DNA of 64,000 nt from Dictyostelium firmibasis (lineage: Eukaryota > Evosea > Eumycetozoa > Dictyosteliales > Dictyosteliaceae): assembly GCA_036169595.1 (NCBI GenBank), contig CM069767.1:4350001-4414000 (forward strand). Reading direction: 5' to 3'. The notes beneath the pieces were generated by a model. That model saw only the letters and a program-made list of their open reading frames with translations, did no database searches and had not been told where the DNA came from. The translations under genes were made by a program, and so were the position numbers. Of the stretch, positions 17,157 to 31,838 are shown in pieces (the first letter of the stretch is position 1; each line of letters begins with the position of its first letter).

Positions 17157-17855
17157 ATGGATAAAGTTCATCATGTTGTATCAGACCCAGAATTGGATAA
17201 TTTATTAAAAAATCAAAAAGTTATCATTGACTTTAGCGCTGAGTGGTGTAGGTTTTACTTTCACTTTTATAATTTTTAATAATAATTATTATTAACTTTT
17301 TCTTTTATTTTCTTCTTCTATTTTTTTTTTTTTTTCTTCTATTTTTTTTTTTTTAATATATAGGTGGTAGGTATTTTTAATTTTTATTTCTATTATTATT
17401 TTTTTATATATATAGATATTAATTTTTTTTTTTAATTTTATTGTTTTCTTTATAATTTAAAAAGGTGTAAGTATATTGTTTTATTAAAAAGATTTTAAAA
17501 ATAAAACTTGTTATTTTTTATTTAAATAATATTAATCAATATATTAAATTTATATTAGCCATGCAGAGCTATAGCTCCAACATTTTCCAAGTTGTCAAAT
17601 GAGTATCCAAACATTATTTTTATTCATGTAGATATTGATAGACTTAGTACACATCCATTGGTAAAAACAATCCGTAGCGTTCCAACTTTCCAAATGTATG
17701 TTAATTCAGCCCTTGAAAAAGAAGTTTGTAAGTATTGATTTATGTTAAAAATAATAAAAAAATTAAATAAAAAAAGAATAAATTTTAATTTAAATCATTT
17801 CTTAGGTGGAGCAAGTGAAGGTGGTATTAAAAGTATGCTTGAAGCTAATAAATAA
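17157..17855 (+). CDS. Thioredoxin, copy A (104 aa), with two micro-exons
   Basis: Small thiol-disulfide oxidoreductase. Exons: 17157-17247, 17364-17366, 17465-17466, 17559-17727, 17806-17855. The 3-nt (GTG) and 2-nt (GT) exons are the only combination of GT/AG sites I found that restores the active site: TGG T + GTG + GT + CCA TGC gives W-C-G-P-C at residues 30-34. The total is 315 nt and 104 aa, the normal thioredoxin length. Also visible are KVIIDFSAEW, the VDIDRLSTHPLV segment, the cis-proline loop [10 protein letters not shown], and a degenerate VCGASEGG instead of FSGA. The leader AAATTCAAATTCAAATATTT is shared with copies B and C. If the micro-exons were skipped the frame would break. 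Confidence 0.78.
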
Positions 17856-18292
17856 TTATTTACGCTTGGTGCTCATAATAATTATTATTTGTTATAACTA
17901 TATTTATTTAAAATAGATTTTGATAAAAACAAATAAATAATTTTTGAATTTTTATATATATTTCAAAAACCATTGATCATTGAAAAAAAAAAATAACCGA
18001 TTTTAAAGTACCAGATAGAACTCGGAATTCAAATTTAAAATCACTTTTTATTCATTGATTATATAGTTTTTATTTATTTACTAAATAACCTATTTTTTAA
18101 AATTATATTGATCTTATAAGAAATTTCCCTAAGAGATTATTGGAATTTCAAAAAACCAAAGAGTTGTTTGATTTTATTTATCATTATTGTTGTTGGATAT
18201 TGAAACTCTTTGTTTTTTTCTTTTTTGGTGTTGTTTTAATGCAAATGATAAAAGATTATTATTTATTATAACCCTATCCATTAATATTAAAT

Positions 18293-18545
18293 ATATGAAA
18301 ACTTTGATTGAAGGGAATCAATGATTCAATTGAATGATAGCCAATTCAATTTAATTAAACAAACACCATTATACTTTGATTATAACTCAATTGGATTAAT
18401 ACCATCCTCAATTAATAAAGAATATTTGGAATTATTAGTCTCAAGAGTCGAATCGTTCTATATTTTGAGTGATTAGTATAATTCAAATAGAGTGGTTACT
18501 AAATGTATATGATTTTGAGAGGTATGCATAAAAAGGTTCATTAAA
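18293..18545 (+). pseudogene. F-box-like family gene fragment
   Basis: Starts inside exon 2 of the family (GGAATCAATGATTCAATTGA), covers the segment corresponding to QFNLIKQPPLYFDYNSI, then jumps to the 3' end (GAGTGGTTACTAAATGTATA) with an in-frame stop. Closest to the frameshifted copy at 22.2-24.06 kb. Exon 1 and most of exon 2 are absent. Confidence 0.85.
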
Positions 18546-18559
18546 TCATGATAATGTTT

Positions 18560-19110
18560 CTATAATTTTTAGTTCTGAGAATATTGTTGTATATGTGTAC
18601 CTTGTTGTGGGGTTGTTGAATTTGGTGGATTATTGTTGTTGTTTTAAATTAATTATTTTTAAAAAAAAATTATTTTTTTATTTTTTTTAATATTGACTAT
18701 TTTTTTTTGTTAATCTTAATTTTTTTTTGATGTTTTTTTAATTTTTTTTTTTTTGAGAATCTCAAAAAACAAAATAAAAGGGGTTTTTACTTTTGACTAA
18801 ATTTAATTTTTTATTAAAAAAAAAAAAAAATGTAAATTACATTGAAAAAAAAATTTTATAATTAAAAGTTATATTTAGACAATAATTAATTATTTTTTTT
18901 TTTTTTGAAAATAATCATTTTTTCTTTTTCACATAGCATATATGATGTTAAAATAACAATTTTTTTTTTTTATTATTATTATTATGATTTCATAATAATT
19001 ATTTTATTTAATAAAAAAAATTGTTTTTTTAACATAGTTTTAAAAAATATAATGGCGCTCATTTGGGTTGATAATATATTTTTTTTTTTATTATGAAATA
19101 ATTATTTTAT
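18560..19110 (+). repeat. Spacer module B, copy 1
   Basis: About 550 bp that reappears at about 24.23-24.79 kb with the same order of marks: ATAATGTTTCTATAATTTTT, a TTGTTGAATTTGGTGGATT stretch, GTTATATTTAGACAATAATT, and ATAATGGCGCTCATTTGGGT. No convincing gene in either copy. The duplication includes both the preceding F-box-like copy and the following region. Confidence 0.75.
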
Positions 19111-19329
19111 ATATTTATATATTTTTTTATTTCCTGTTAACTGTCATAAATTTTAAAAAAATACAAATTGTAAATTTGTTAACCACCTAGCAGCTGCTAA
19201 ACTTTTTAATATATTTTTTAAAAAAATAAAAAAAGATACAAAAAAAAAAAAAAAAAAAAACTAATAAAATTAATTTTTTTTTAAATTAATTTTACAGAAA
19301 AAAAAATCCAATAAATCTAATAATTATAA

Positions 19330-19690
19330 AATGACGGATAGATGGTCCAAAATCTTTTTTTAAAAAAAACAAATTCTGATAAGACTTTACTCTATGTTTT
19401 TGTTGTTGAAGTTGTTGTTGTTGTTGTTGTTGTAGTATTATTTTAGTTGCAGTTTAATTGTATTGTAACTGAACCTTCAATCTCTATTGGGTTACTTGAT
19501 CGGAACTTTCATCTAACCAATACCACCGCTAAATCATCTTTAGTTCGAGGTATCTATATTTATTATTGTCGTTTGGTGGTTGAATGAGTTTAACCTCTGT
19601 TCTTCTAATACTTTTTGTTGTTGAACCATTTTTTATTATTATTTCTGGTTGTTTTATTTTTACAGGAGAACAGAGGTTAAACTCATTCAA
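19330..19690. repeat. Dispersed repeat with 24-bp inverted arms
   Basis: Arms at 19580-19603 and 19667-19690 are exact reverse complements (TTGAATGAGTTTAACCTCTG plus TTCT) around a 63 bp loop. The start of the region (ATAAAATGACGGATAGATGG) recurs near 24.99 kb, and the left arm and loop recur near 25.66-25.75 kb, where the right arm is incomplete. A related ATAAAATGTTGGACAGATCG motif is near 27.77 kb. It could be a non-autonomous element or part of the amplified unit. Confidence 0.6.
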
Positions 19691-19844
19691 TTTATAAATT
19701 TTTCCACCCATTTTTTTAGAAATTTTTTTTAATTTTCTTTTTTTGCAAAAAAAAACAGTTTACTTCACCCCTTTTTTTTTTTTTTTTCATTTCACATAAT
19801 TATGATTTAAATCTCCTTCCTCTCTTTAACTACATTTTATATTT

Positions 19845-19858
19845 TTTGGGGGGGTGTT
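19845..19858 (+). promoter_or_regulatory. G-rich box upstream of thioredoxin B
   Basis: GGGGGGGTGTT about 220 bp before the start codon; counterpart of the box at 16967. Confidence 0.45.
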
Positions 19859-20072
19859 ATTGGAATTTAATTTTTATTGTATTATTAATTTTTTTTTTTT
19901 TTTTTTTTTAATTTAATTAGAAAAAAATGTTGAGGGAATAATAATTTTTTCGAATATAAAAGAAAATTTTCTAATAAAAAATTAATAATATAATTTTCAT
20001 TTTTTTATCATTTATTTCATTATTTTTTCATATTATAATAAATTCAAATTCAAATTCAAATATTTTATAAAA

Positions 20073-20747
20073 ATGGATAAAGTTCATCGTGCTAATACAG
20101 ACCAAGAATTTGATAGTTTATTAAAAAATCAAAAAGTTATCATTGACTTTGGTGCAGCTTGGTGTAGGTTATATTTTCATTTTTTATAATTTATAATAAT
20201 AATTATTTTTAACTTTTTTTTTAATTTTCTTCTTTTTTTTTCTTTTTTTTTTTTTTTTTAATATATAGGTGGTAGGTATTTTTAATTTTTATTACTATTA
20301 TTATTTTTTATATACATATAGATATTAAATTTTTTTTTTAATTTTAATGTTTTCTTTATAATTTAAAAAGGTGTAAGTAAATTGTTTTATTAAAAAGATT
20401 ATCAAAAAAAACCTGTTCTTTTTTTTAGTAAATTAATATATAAAATTTATATTAGCCATGTAGAGCTATAGCTCCAACGTTTTCCAAGTTGTCAAATGAG
20501 TATCCAAGCATTATTTTTATTCAAGTTGATATTGATAAACTTATTACACATCCATTGGTAAAAACAATCCGTAGCGTTCCAACTTTCCAAATGTACTCTA
20601 ATTCATCTTTAGTTGAAGAATTTTGTAAGTATTGATATAAAAAAGAAAAAAAAATTAAATAAAAAAAGAATAAATTTTAACTTAAATCATTTCTTAGCTG
20701 GGGCAGATCCTTCTAGACTTAAAAGTATGGTTGAAGCTAATAAATAA
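20073..20747 (+). CDS. Thioredoxin, copy B (104 aa), with two micro-exons
   Basis: Exons 20073-20163, 20269-20271, 20371-20372, 20456-20624 and 20698-20747; every exon has exactly the length of its counterpart in copies A and C. WCGPC is rebuilt at residues 30-34 through the same GTG and GT micro-exons. The cis-proline loop [10 protein letters not shown] is kept and the usual [18 protein letters not shown] end is present, making this the most canonical C-terminus of the three. Substitutions relative to A (DFGAAW for [18 protein letters not shown] for FIHVDIDRLSTH) are conservative, which suggests selection rather than decay. Followed by DUF4419 debris. Confidence 0.78.
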
Positions 20748-21277
20748 TTAATTACGCTTTGTGTTCATAAAAATTATAATTATTTAAAATAGATTTTGAA
20801 AAAACAAATAATTTTTGAATTTTTATATTTCAAAAACCATTGATCATTGAAAAAAAAAATAATAACAAATTTTAAAGTGCCTTTTGATTCGAATTCAAAA
20901 ATCAAAATGAATTTATTTTCATTGATTGTATATTTTTATTTATTTTTATTTATTTACTAAATAACCTTTTTTTTTAAAATTATATTGATTCTTATTAGAA
21001 AGAGAATATTCAAACTATTTGAAATTTCAAATAATGAAAGATTTGATAGATTTTCAAACATTTAATCATTAAAGCTTTTAATTATACCATTTTCAAAAAT
21101 ATTTATCATTTTTATTATTGTTACTATTATTCTTATAATTATTATTATTATTCTTACTATTTTTATTATTTTAAATTTTTTTTTTAAATACAAAAATAAT
21201 CTATAAATTTTTTAGCAATTCTTTAGAAATAGTTCAAATAGATTCTATTTTTTTTTTTTTTAATATTTTTTAAATTG

Positions 21278-21304
<27 letters not shown>

Positions 21305-21313
<9 letters not shown>

Positions 21314-21425
21314 TTTTATAATAGTAATATTAAAACAAATAGAAATACAATTATATGAAATAATAGTAATAATAGTAAATAAATAAAATGAATTTGGTAT
21401 TTTAAAAAATTATAAAAAATTTTTT
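21305..21425 (+). repeat. Copy of the sequence upstream of chlA
   Basis: About 120 bp (TTATAATAGTAATATTAAAA, then the AATACAATTATATGAAATAAT and GAATTTGGTATTTTAAAAAA stretches) nearly identical to 34541-34665, which lies about 90 bp upstream of the chlA start. Here it abuts the DUF4419 pseudogene. Confidence 0.85.
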
Positions 21426-21429
21426 TGAA

Positions 21430-21910
21430 TGTGAGAAAAGGTCTGTTAAAATACCAATTGCAAAGAGATCTAGCATTCTAAATTATTTGATAGATTAGCT
21501 AGAATAAACCAATCTAATGATGGTATTAATTTTGAATTATTTTGTTTTTACAATCAATTTATTTTTTCCATCGAAATCAACAAGCTTTTCACGTAATTCT
21601 TCTGAAGATGATAACAATAGGAATGTAAATACCTTAAAACTAGATGGTGATATTTATTGTAACTTTCCAAAGCAGAGTTAACAAAACTATTTAAACCAAA
21701 TGGTTTTAAATCGTCTGTGAAACTTAGAAAAACAAACGAAAGTATTGCAACCAAGTTTTTAAATCATTTTCAAATTTTTCATTCAAATAATTCTGTGTAT
21801 ATCGAGCACTCTAGTCAAAATTAATAAATTTCCTACTAACTAAACTAAAAAAATTATAATCATTTTCATCCAATAATTTTGAGACTTCTTTTATAATGGT
21901 TTGAATATTA
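21430..21910 (-). pseudogene. DUF4419 gene fragment A
   Basis: Blocks match the gene at 7744-9311 in the same orientation. 21444-21540 matches about 7715-7807 (3' end and stop region), then it jumps to about 8456-8521, and then across the exon 1 end (about 8900-9005 and 9035-9190). Large internal parts are missing, so it is not functional. It stops at the point where fragment B (27.48 kb) begins. Confidence 0.9.
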
Positions 21911-22207
21911 AAAATAAAAATAAATAAAAAAATTTTAAAAAATAAAAAAAACAAGATCCCATTTTTTTTTATAAAAAATTAAAACTTTTTTTTTTTTATA
22001 ATAATTATTTGGAAACTTAATTTTTTTTTTTTATTTTTGAAAAATAACGACTTACACACTTAAAAATTTATACAAAAAAAAAGTTTTGATTAATTTATAT
22101 GTTTTTTTTTTTTTTTAAAATAATTTTTTGGAAACTTAATTTTTTTTTAAATTTTATGTTCAATTTTTTATTTTTTTTTTTTTTATTTTTTTTATGATAT
22201 CACCACT

Positions 22208-24061
<1,854 letters not shown>

Positions 24062-24229
24062 AAAGGTTCATTAAATCAAATTTTATTGGAAGCATGCTAA
24101 AAAAAATAAAATAAAATAAAATAAAAATAAAATCAATAAAAATTTATTTATTGTATAAATACAAAATGCTGGTATAGTATTTGATAGTGTATTAATAAAT
24201 TAAACATGAATGACATTGATGTAATCCAA

Positions 24230-24790
24230 GTGATAATGTTTCTATAATTTTTAGTGCTGAGAAAATTGTTGTATTTGTGTACGTTGTTGAATTTGGTGGA
24301 TTGTTGTTGTTTTAAATTAATTATTTTTTTTAATATTGACTATTTTTTTTGTTAATCTTCAATTTTTTTTGCTTTTTTTTTTTTTTGGTGCGATGTTTTT
24401 TTAATTTTTTTTTTTTTTCACAAATTCTCAAAAAACAAGATAAAAGGTATTTTTACTTTTGACTAAATTTAACTTTTTATTGAAAAAAAAAAAAATGTAA
24501 ATTACATTCAACAAAATTTTTTATAATAAATAGTTATATTTAGACAATAATTAATTATTCATTTTTTTTTTTTTTTTTTTTTGAAAATAATAATTTTTTC
24601 TTTTTCACATAGCACATATGCTGTTAATAATAACAATTTTTTATTATTATTATTATTATAATTTCATAATAATTATTTTATTTAATAAAAAAAATTGTTT
24701 TTTTAACATAGTTTTAAAAAATATAATGGCGCTCATTTGGGTTGGTTAATATATTTTTATTTTTTTATTATGAAATATTTTATATATTTA
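24230..24790 (+). repeat. Spacer module B, copy 2
   Basis: Second copy of the module at 18560-19110, again directly after an F-box-like family sequence, followed by the CTGTCATAAATTTTAAAAA stretch present in both. Confidence 0.75.
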
Positions 24791-25099
24791 TTTATTTATT
24801 TCCTGTTAACTGTCATAAATTTTAAAAAATACAATTTGTAAATTTGTTCACCACTTAGCTGGTAAGCTTTTTAATATATTTTTTAAAAAAATAAAAAAAG
24901 ATACAGTTAATAGTTTTGAAAAAAAAAAAAAAAAAAAACTAATAAAATTAATTTTACAAAAAAAAATCCAATAAATCTAATAATTATAAAATGACGGATA
25001 GATGGTCCAAAATCTTAAAATCAAAAAATCATTTCGTTTTCATATATTTTTTTTTTAATTTTCTTTTTTTTTTTTTTTTTTTTTTTTAACAGTATTATT

Positions 25100-25363
25100 T
25101 TAGTTGCAGCTTATAGTGAAGTGGTTAATTTGGAATTTAAATTCATTTTTAAAAAATAATTTTCTATAATGATAATAATATTTTGTTGATTGACAATAGG
25201 AATACCTCTTGTGAACATTGTAATATATAATAAATACCTCTTCCAAACCTTTATCACTATTCTCTATATCAACATATTCTTTATTATGATTATAGTAATT
25301 AGTATAACTAATAAATAAATATGCCTCATAACTATATAATTTACAAGGTTTACCCATTAACAT
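25100..25363 (-). CDS. Possible small ORF or gene fragment, 87 aa
   Basis: Open frame starting MLMGKPCKLYSYEAYLFISY with ordinary amino-acid composition (Tyr-rich, no homopolymers), unusual for this intergenic DNA. No family recognised. A GTATTTATT donor-like site lies within it and no clear partner exon is seen, so it may be a piece of a lost gene. It sits between spacer module B and module R. Confidence 0.3.
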   Translation of the reverse strand: MLMGKPCKLYSYEAYLFISYTNYYNHNKEYVDIENSDKGLEEVFIIYYNVHKRYSYCQSTKYYYHYRKLFFKNEFKFQINHFTISCN

Positions 25364-25479
25364 TTTTCCCCTTTAAAAAATATTTCACGAGCACTGAATT
25401 TGAAATTTTTCCTACATTTCTTTAAAATAATATAATTTTGTATCTACTTTATGTTGCCCCACGGTGACCTGTCTCTGCA

Positions 25480-25750
25480 TATCATTTGTAAATTAAATTA
25501 ACATTAATAATAAATTTGTTTAAACTTTTTGAAACCCTTAAATTGTATTGTAACTAAACCTTCAATCTATTGGGTTACTTGATCGGTACTTTCATCAAAC
25601 CTGTACCACCTCTAAATCATCTTTAGTTTGAGGTATCTATATTTATTATTGTCGATTGGCGATTGAATGAGTTTAACCTCTATTCTTATAATACTTTTTG
25701 TTGTTGAACCATTTTTTATTATTATTTCAGTTGTTTTATTTTTACAGGAG
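25480..25750 (+). repeat. Shared module R, copy 2, plus partial inverted-repeat element
   Basis: 25480-25600 repeats the module at 16500-16630 (TGCATATCATTTGTAAATTA, then CTAAACCTTCAATCTATTGG). It is followed by the left arm and loop of the element at 19330-19690. Located between F-box-like copy 3 and thioredoxin C. Confidence 0.65.
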
Positions 25751-25918
25751 AACAGATAAATTAAATTTTTCCATTTTTTTAGAAATTTTTTTTAATTTTC
25801 TTTTTTTCCCAAAAAAAAGCAGCTTGCTTCACCCCTTTTTTTTTTTTTTTTTTCAATTCACACATGATTTAAATCTCCTACCTCTATAAATGCTCTTTAA
25901 TTACTTTTTATATTTTCA

Positions 25919-25931
25919 TGGGGGGGGTGTT
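25919..25931 (+). promoter_or_regulatory. G-rich box upstream of thioredoxin C
   Basis: TGGGGGGGTGTTAT about 190 bp before the start codon; counterpart of the boxes before copies A and B. Confidence 0.45.
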
Positions 25932-26115
25932 ATTGGAATTTAATTTTTATTATATTATTAATTTTTTTTTTTTTTCTAATTTAATTAGAAAAAAATGTTA
26001 AGGGTTTTTTTTTTAATTTAATTAGAAAAAAAAATTTTTTTTCATTATTTTATCATTTATTCATTATTTTTTCATATATAATAAATTCAAATTCAAATTC
26101 AAATATTTTATAAAA

Positions 26116-26793
26116 ATGTATGCAGTTCATCATCCTAAAACAGACGAAGATTTGGATAGTTTATTAAATAAACCAAAAGTTGTCATTGACTTTGGTGCAG
26201 AGTGGTGTAGGTTATACTTTCTTTTTTTATAATTTATATTAATAATAATTTTTAACTTTTTTTTTAATTTTCTTCTTTTTTTTTTCTTTTTTTTTTTTTA
26301 ATATATAGGTGGTAGGTATTTTTAATTTTTATTACTATTATTATATTTTATACATATAGATATTAAATTTTTTTTTTAATTTTAATGTTTTCTTTATAAT
26401 TAAAAAAGGTGTAAGTATATTGTTTTATTAAAAAGATTATCAAAAAAAAACCTGTTATTTTTTTTGGTTATTATTAACCAATATATAAAATTTATATTAG
26501 CCATGTAGAGCTATAGGTCCAACATTTTCCAAGTTTTCAACTGAGTATCTATTCGTTGTTTTTATTCACGTTGATATTGATATACTTAATACACATCCAT
26601 TAGTAAAAGCAATCAAGAGCGTTCCAACTTTCCAAATGTACGTTAATTCATCTTTAGTTCAAGAATTTAGTAAGTATTGATTTAAATAACAAAAAAAAAT
26701 TAAATAATAAAAGAATACATTTTAATTTTAAATCATTTCTTAGCTGGAGCAGATCCAAAAAGTCTTAAAAGTATGCTTGAAACTTATAAATAA
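26116..26793 (+). CDS. Thioredoxin, copy C (104 aa), with two micro-exons
   Basis: Exons 26116-26206, 26309-26311, 26409-26410, 26501-26669 and 26744-26793, with the same lengths as copies A and B. WCGPC is restored at residues 30-34, and the cis-proline loop reads [10 protein letters not shown]. It is the most diverged copy (start [23 protein letters not shown] instead of [19 protein letters not shown], end KSMLETYK), yet frame, exon sizes and both micro-exons are intact. Keeping these features despite divergence argues that the gene is or was functional. Confidence 0.75.
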
Positions 26794-27239
26794 TTATTTA
26801 CGCTTGGTGCTCATAATAATTATTTTGTTATAACTATAATTATTTAAAATAGATTTTGAAAAAATAAATAAATAATTTTGAATTTTTATATTTCAAAAAC
26901 CAGTCTTGAATAGGTTAAAAACTTTTTTTTTTTTTCTTTAATAAGAATGTAGAATTTGATGATTGAATTTGATGATTGAATTTATTATTTTGGGATCTAT
27001 CCATCTTAGAAAAGAAATGTGATAAAATAATAAAAAAAATAAATGGAAATTAAATAAAAAAAAAAAAGTAATAAAAAAATGGCCAATATTAAAAAAAAAA
27101 AAACAGGGTTTAAAAATCATTGAAAAAAAAAATAATAACCGATTTTAAAGTGCCAGATAGAACTCGAATTCAAATTTAAAATCACTTTATTTTCATTGAT
27201 TATATGGTTTTTTTTTGACCATTTTTTTTTTATTTACTA

Positions 27240-27310
27240 CTAATAATAATAATAGTAATGATAATAATAATAATATTAATAATAATAATAATATTTATAA
27301 TAATAATAAT

Positions 27311-27405
<95 letters not shown>

Positions 27406-27470
27406 TAATAAAGAAATTAATAACTTTATATTTGATATTACTCAATTTAATATATCATTACAAACTTTAT
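27240..27470 (+). pseudogene. Copied fragment of the codanin-like gene
   Basis: 27401-27470 matches about 60289-60361 inside the codanin-like gene: AATGATAATAAAGAAATTAA then the ACTTTATATTTGATATTACT stretch, translated NDNKEINNFIFDITQF against NDNKEINNFIIDITQF. It is preceded in both places by a long (AAT)n tract. The match ends abruptly at the start of DUF4419 fragment B. It is too short to be functional. Confidence 0.8.
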
Positions 27471-27482
27471 TTCCTCTTTTAT

Positions 27483-27625
27483 AAAAGATGGTTTGAATAT
27501 TAAATTGTTCATTTATTTCCCATTTTTTTGTTCTATATCACTTACTTTAAATGATATGGATTTATTGTTTTCATCTCTTTTAATTGTAGAATCATATTCA
27601 ATAACTTTTGCTTTATTCATGGTTG
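27483..27625 (-). pseudogene. DUF4419 gene fragment B (5' end)
   Basis: Matches about 9178-9320, including the start codon context (TTGCTTTATTCATGGTTGGT), at high identity. Together with fragment A it covers the two sides of one point in the gene, with a short shared overlap (ATGGTTTGAATATTA). Confidence 0.9.
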
Positions 27626-27869
27626 GTGGGAATTAATTAAAATTAAAAATAAATAAAAAAAAAATTAAAAAAATTAAAAAATAAAAAATAAAAAAATGAT
27701 TAAAAAAAAAAAAAACTAATTAAATTTTTTTTACTAAAAAAATCCGATATTGTATCAAGCCCAATAATTATAAAATGTTGGACAGATCGCTCAAAATCCA
27801 AAATCCATACTTTTTTAAAAAAAAATCCGGATAATGCTTTACTTTAATTACAACTATTTATTTCCATTC

Positions 27870-27990
27870 AATTATATTAATCGATTTAATACTTGATGGT
27901 ATTGATCCTGCTGAAAATATTTGATTAAAATAATGACCAAATGTTAATGTTTCAACACTTGATGGTATAAATCCTGCTGATATAAAAGTT
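27870..27990 (-). pseudogene. FNIP-repeat relic
   Basis: Minus-strand reading gives IPSSVETLTFGHYFNQIFSA then GSIPSSIKSI, a textbook FNIP repeat pair. Only about 120 bp remain. Confidence 0.75.
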
Positions 27991-27999
27991 TATATAATC

Positions 28000-28450
28000 T
28001 CTAAATTTTGATTTTAATGGGAATGATGAGTGCTCCTCATTGAATTCATAGTTTGATTTGTTCACTGATACTGATTTAATTGAAATTGGTATTCTTGGTA
28101 TTTTATCCTCACCTTTTCTCGATTTATTTAATTCTTTATCTTGTTGTGGTGTGATTTCTTCATCGTTGGATTTGTTGTTTGATGACATTTTCTAACTCTA
28201 TGCCCTAGTGTAGTATAATGATAATTCAATGCAATAATAATGGAAATAGAAATTCCTACCATTATTAAGGACCAAGATGTTGTTAATGCTACTACTGCTT
28301 CTTCTGATACCAAGTCTCTAAGTGTACCAATTGATCTATCCAAATTAAACACCCTAAATGTGTTTGACAAAATTTTTTTTCATGCTCTGTATAATGTCTC
28401 TCATTGTGGCTGGTTTCTCAATAACAATGATTGTTATTGCTCAACAAGCC
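28000..28450 (-). mobile_element. Unidentified segment, possibly a truncated retroelement
   Basis: Base composition here is clearly less A/T-biased than in the flanks. On the minus strand a frame begins MSSNNKSNDEEITPQQDKEL, with a second open frame partly overlapping it upstream. It abuts the FNIP relic. The composition and start resemble a short 5' piece of a retrotransposon, perhaps of the DIRS type, but I cannot assign a family with confidence. If so, it is a fragment and not a whole element. Confidence 0.3.
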
Positions 28451-29045
28451 GGTAATGAGTACACTACCTGGTTATAATTGCCAATGGCTGTATGGAGTAT
28501 GGATGCCAACACCAATTATAAGACGTCAATCTGACTCTTTGTTATTGAAATAAAATAAAAAAATAAAAAAATAAAAAATAAAAAATAAAAAAAAATAGAA
28601 ATTAAAAAAAATAAAAAAAATAAAAAAAAATAAAAAAAAAATAAAAAATAAAAATTAGAAAAAATAAAAAAATAAAAGAAGAAATAATAAAAAAAAATTT
28701 ATTTAATTTGTTTGTTCCTTTTCTTTTTCATCAGAGTACAAACCACTTGGATAATCTGGGAACTGACTTGAATTTTCTTTGAGGTGTGGAGTAAAATTGA
28801 AATTATCAATTAACTCATGAGTTATATTTTTTTTTTTTGTTAAATTTTTTTTCTTTTGTTAAATTTTTTTTTTTTTTTTATTTTTATTTTTATTTTTATT
28901 TTTATTTTTTTTTTATGATTTGAAAAACAAATAGTAAGCTTTGGTTTCAATATCTCATTGTCAATTTATTTTTAACATTTAATTCAACTTTTTTTTTTTG
29001 TTTTTAATCTCTTAGAAATTTTAATTTTTCAGTGGACTCGTTAAA

Positions 29046-31123
<2,078 letters not shown>

Positions 31124-31174
31124 AGATTTCAATAAATAATCAATCAAAGAATAAAATAGAGTGGCCAGTCTTTG

Positions 31175-31300
31175 TATGCATATCATTTGTAAATCAGATT
31201 ATCATTAATAATAAATTTGTTTAAACTCTTTGGATACAATTAGATTGTATTATAACTAAACCTTCAATCTCTATCGGGTTACAAAGTGCTTGCATTTTTC
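31175..31300 (+). repeat. Shared module R, copy 3
   Basis: TGCATATCATTTGTAAATCA, then TTTAAACTCTTTGGATACAA and CAATCTCTATCGGGTTACAA; the same module as at 16.50 and 25.48 kb. Confidence 0.7.
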
Positions 31301-31509
31301 ATTTCTAAAAAAAAATATATAAAAATTAAAATAAAATAAAATTTAAAACCCCACACATTTATTATTTTTCATTATTAAAATTGACACTTTTTTTTTTTTT
31401 TCAATTCACATAATTATGATTTAAATCTCCTATTTCTACAAATGCTCATTAACCACTTTTTATATTTTTGGGGGTTGTTATTGGAATTAAAAATTTATTT
31501 TATTATTTT

Positions 31510-31598
31510 TATACACTGGAAAAAACGACTTTGTCACAAAATAATAAAAATTGACAATTTTTATTATTTTGTGACAAAGTCGTTTTTTCCAGTGTATA
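31510..31598. mobile_element. Perfect 43-bp-arm palindrome, MITE-like
   Basis: Left arm 31510-31552 begins TATACACTGGAAAAAACGAC. The right arm 31556-31598 is its exact reverse complement, with a 3-nt spacer (GAC). The ends are TA-flanked with CACTGG termini, as in Tc1/mariner-type non-autonomous elements inserted at TA. It lies in sequence that, by comparison with thioredoxin copies A-C, should be thioredoxin promoter, so it inserted there. No transposase is present. Confidence 0.65.
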
Positions 31599-31599
31599 A

Positions 31600-31838
31600 A
31601 AGATTGTTTATTAAGGTAAAATTAAAGAGTTTTGGTTATCTATTGTCCAACGGGAAATAAATTCGGAGTGGTTTTTTGAAAATCAGCACAGTAAAGATAC
31701 TCTTTTTATTCATATGAATAGTAGATGTGGTGGTAACAAACAAACAGACGGGTAAACATGTTTGGATTAACTAAAACCTTAAGAAATTTTAAAATTAAAA
31801 AAATTAATATTTTTTCATTATAATTTAAAAAGGTGTAA
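31600..31838. other. Unassigned sequence between palindrome and thioredoxin relic
   Basis: About 240 bp of less A/T-biased DNA (GTGGTGGTAACAAACAAACA near 31720) not found in the other thioredoxin units. It replaces the promoter and exon 1 expected here. No gene recognised. Confidence 0.5.

Noticed and set aside
19529-19711. Minus-strand 60-aa frame across the inverted repeat
   Set aside because: Covers the two repeat arms and is not preserved in the second copy at 25.7 kb, so coding is unlikely.
28240-28455. Plus-strand 71-aa frame
   Set aside because: Overlaps minus-strand frames of equal quality, with no start context or family match; treated as part of the unidentified segment.
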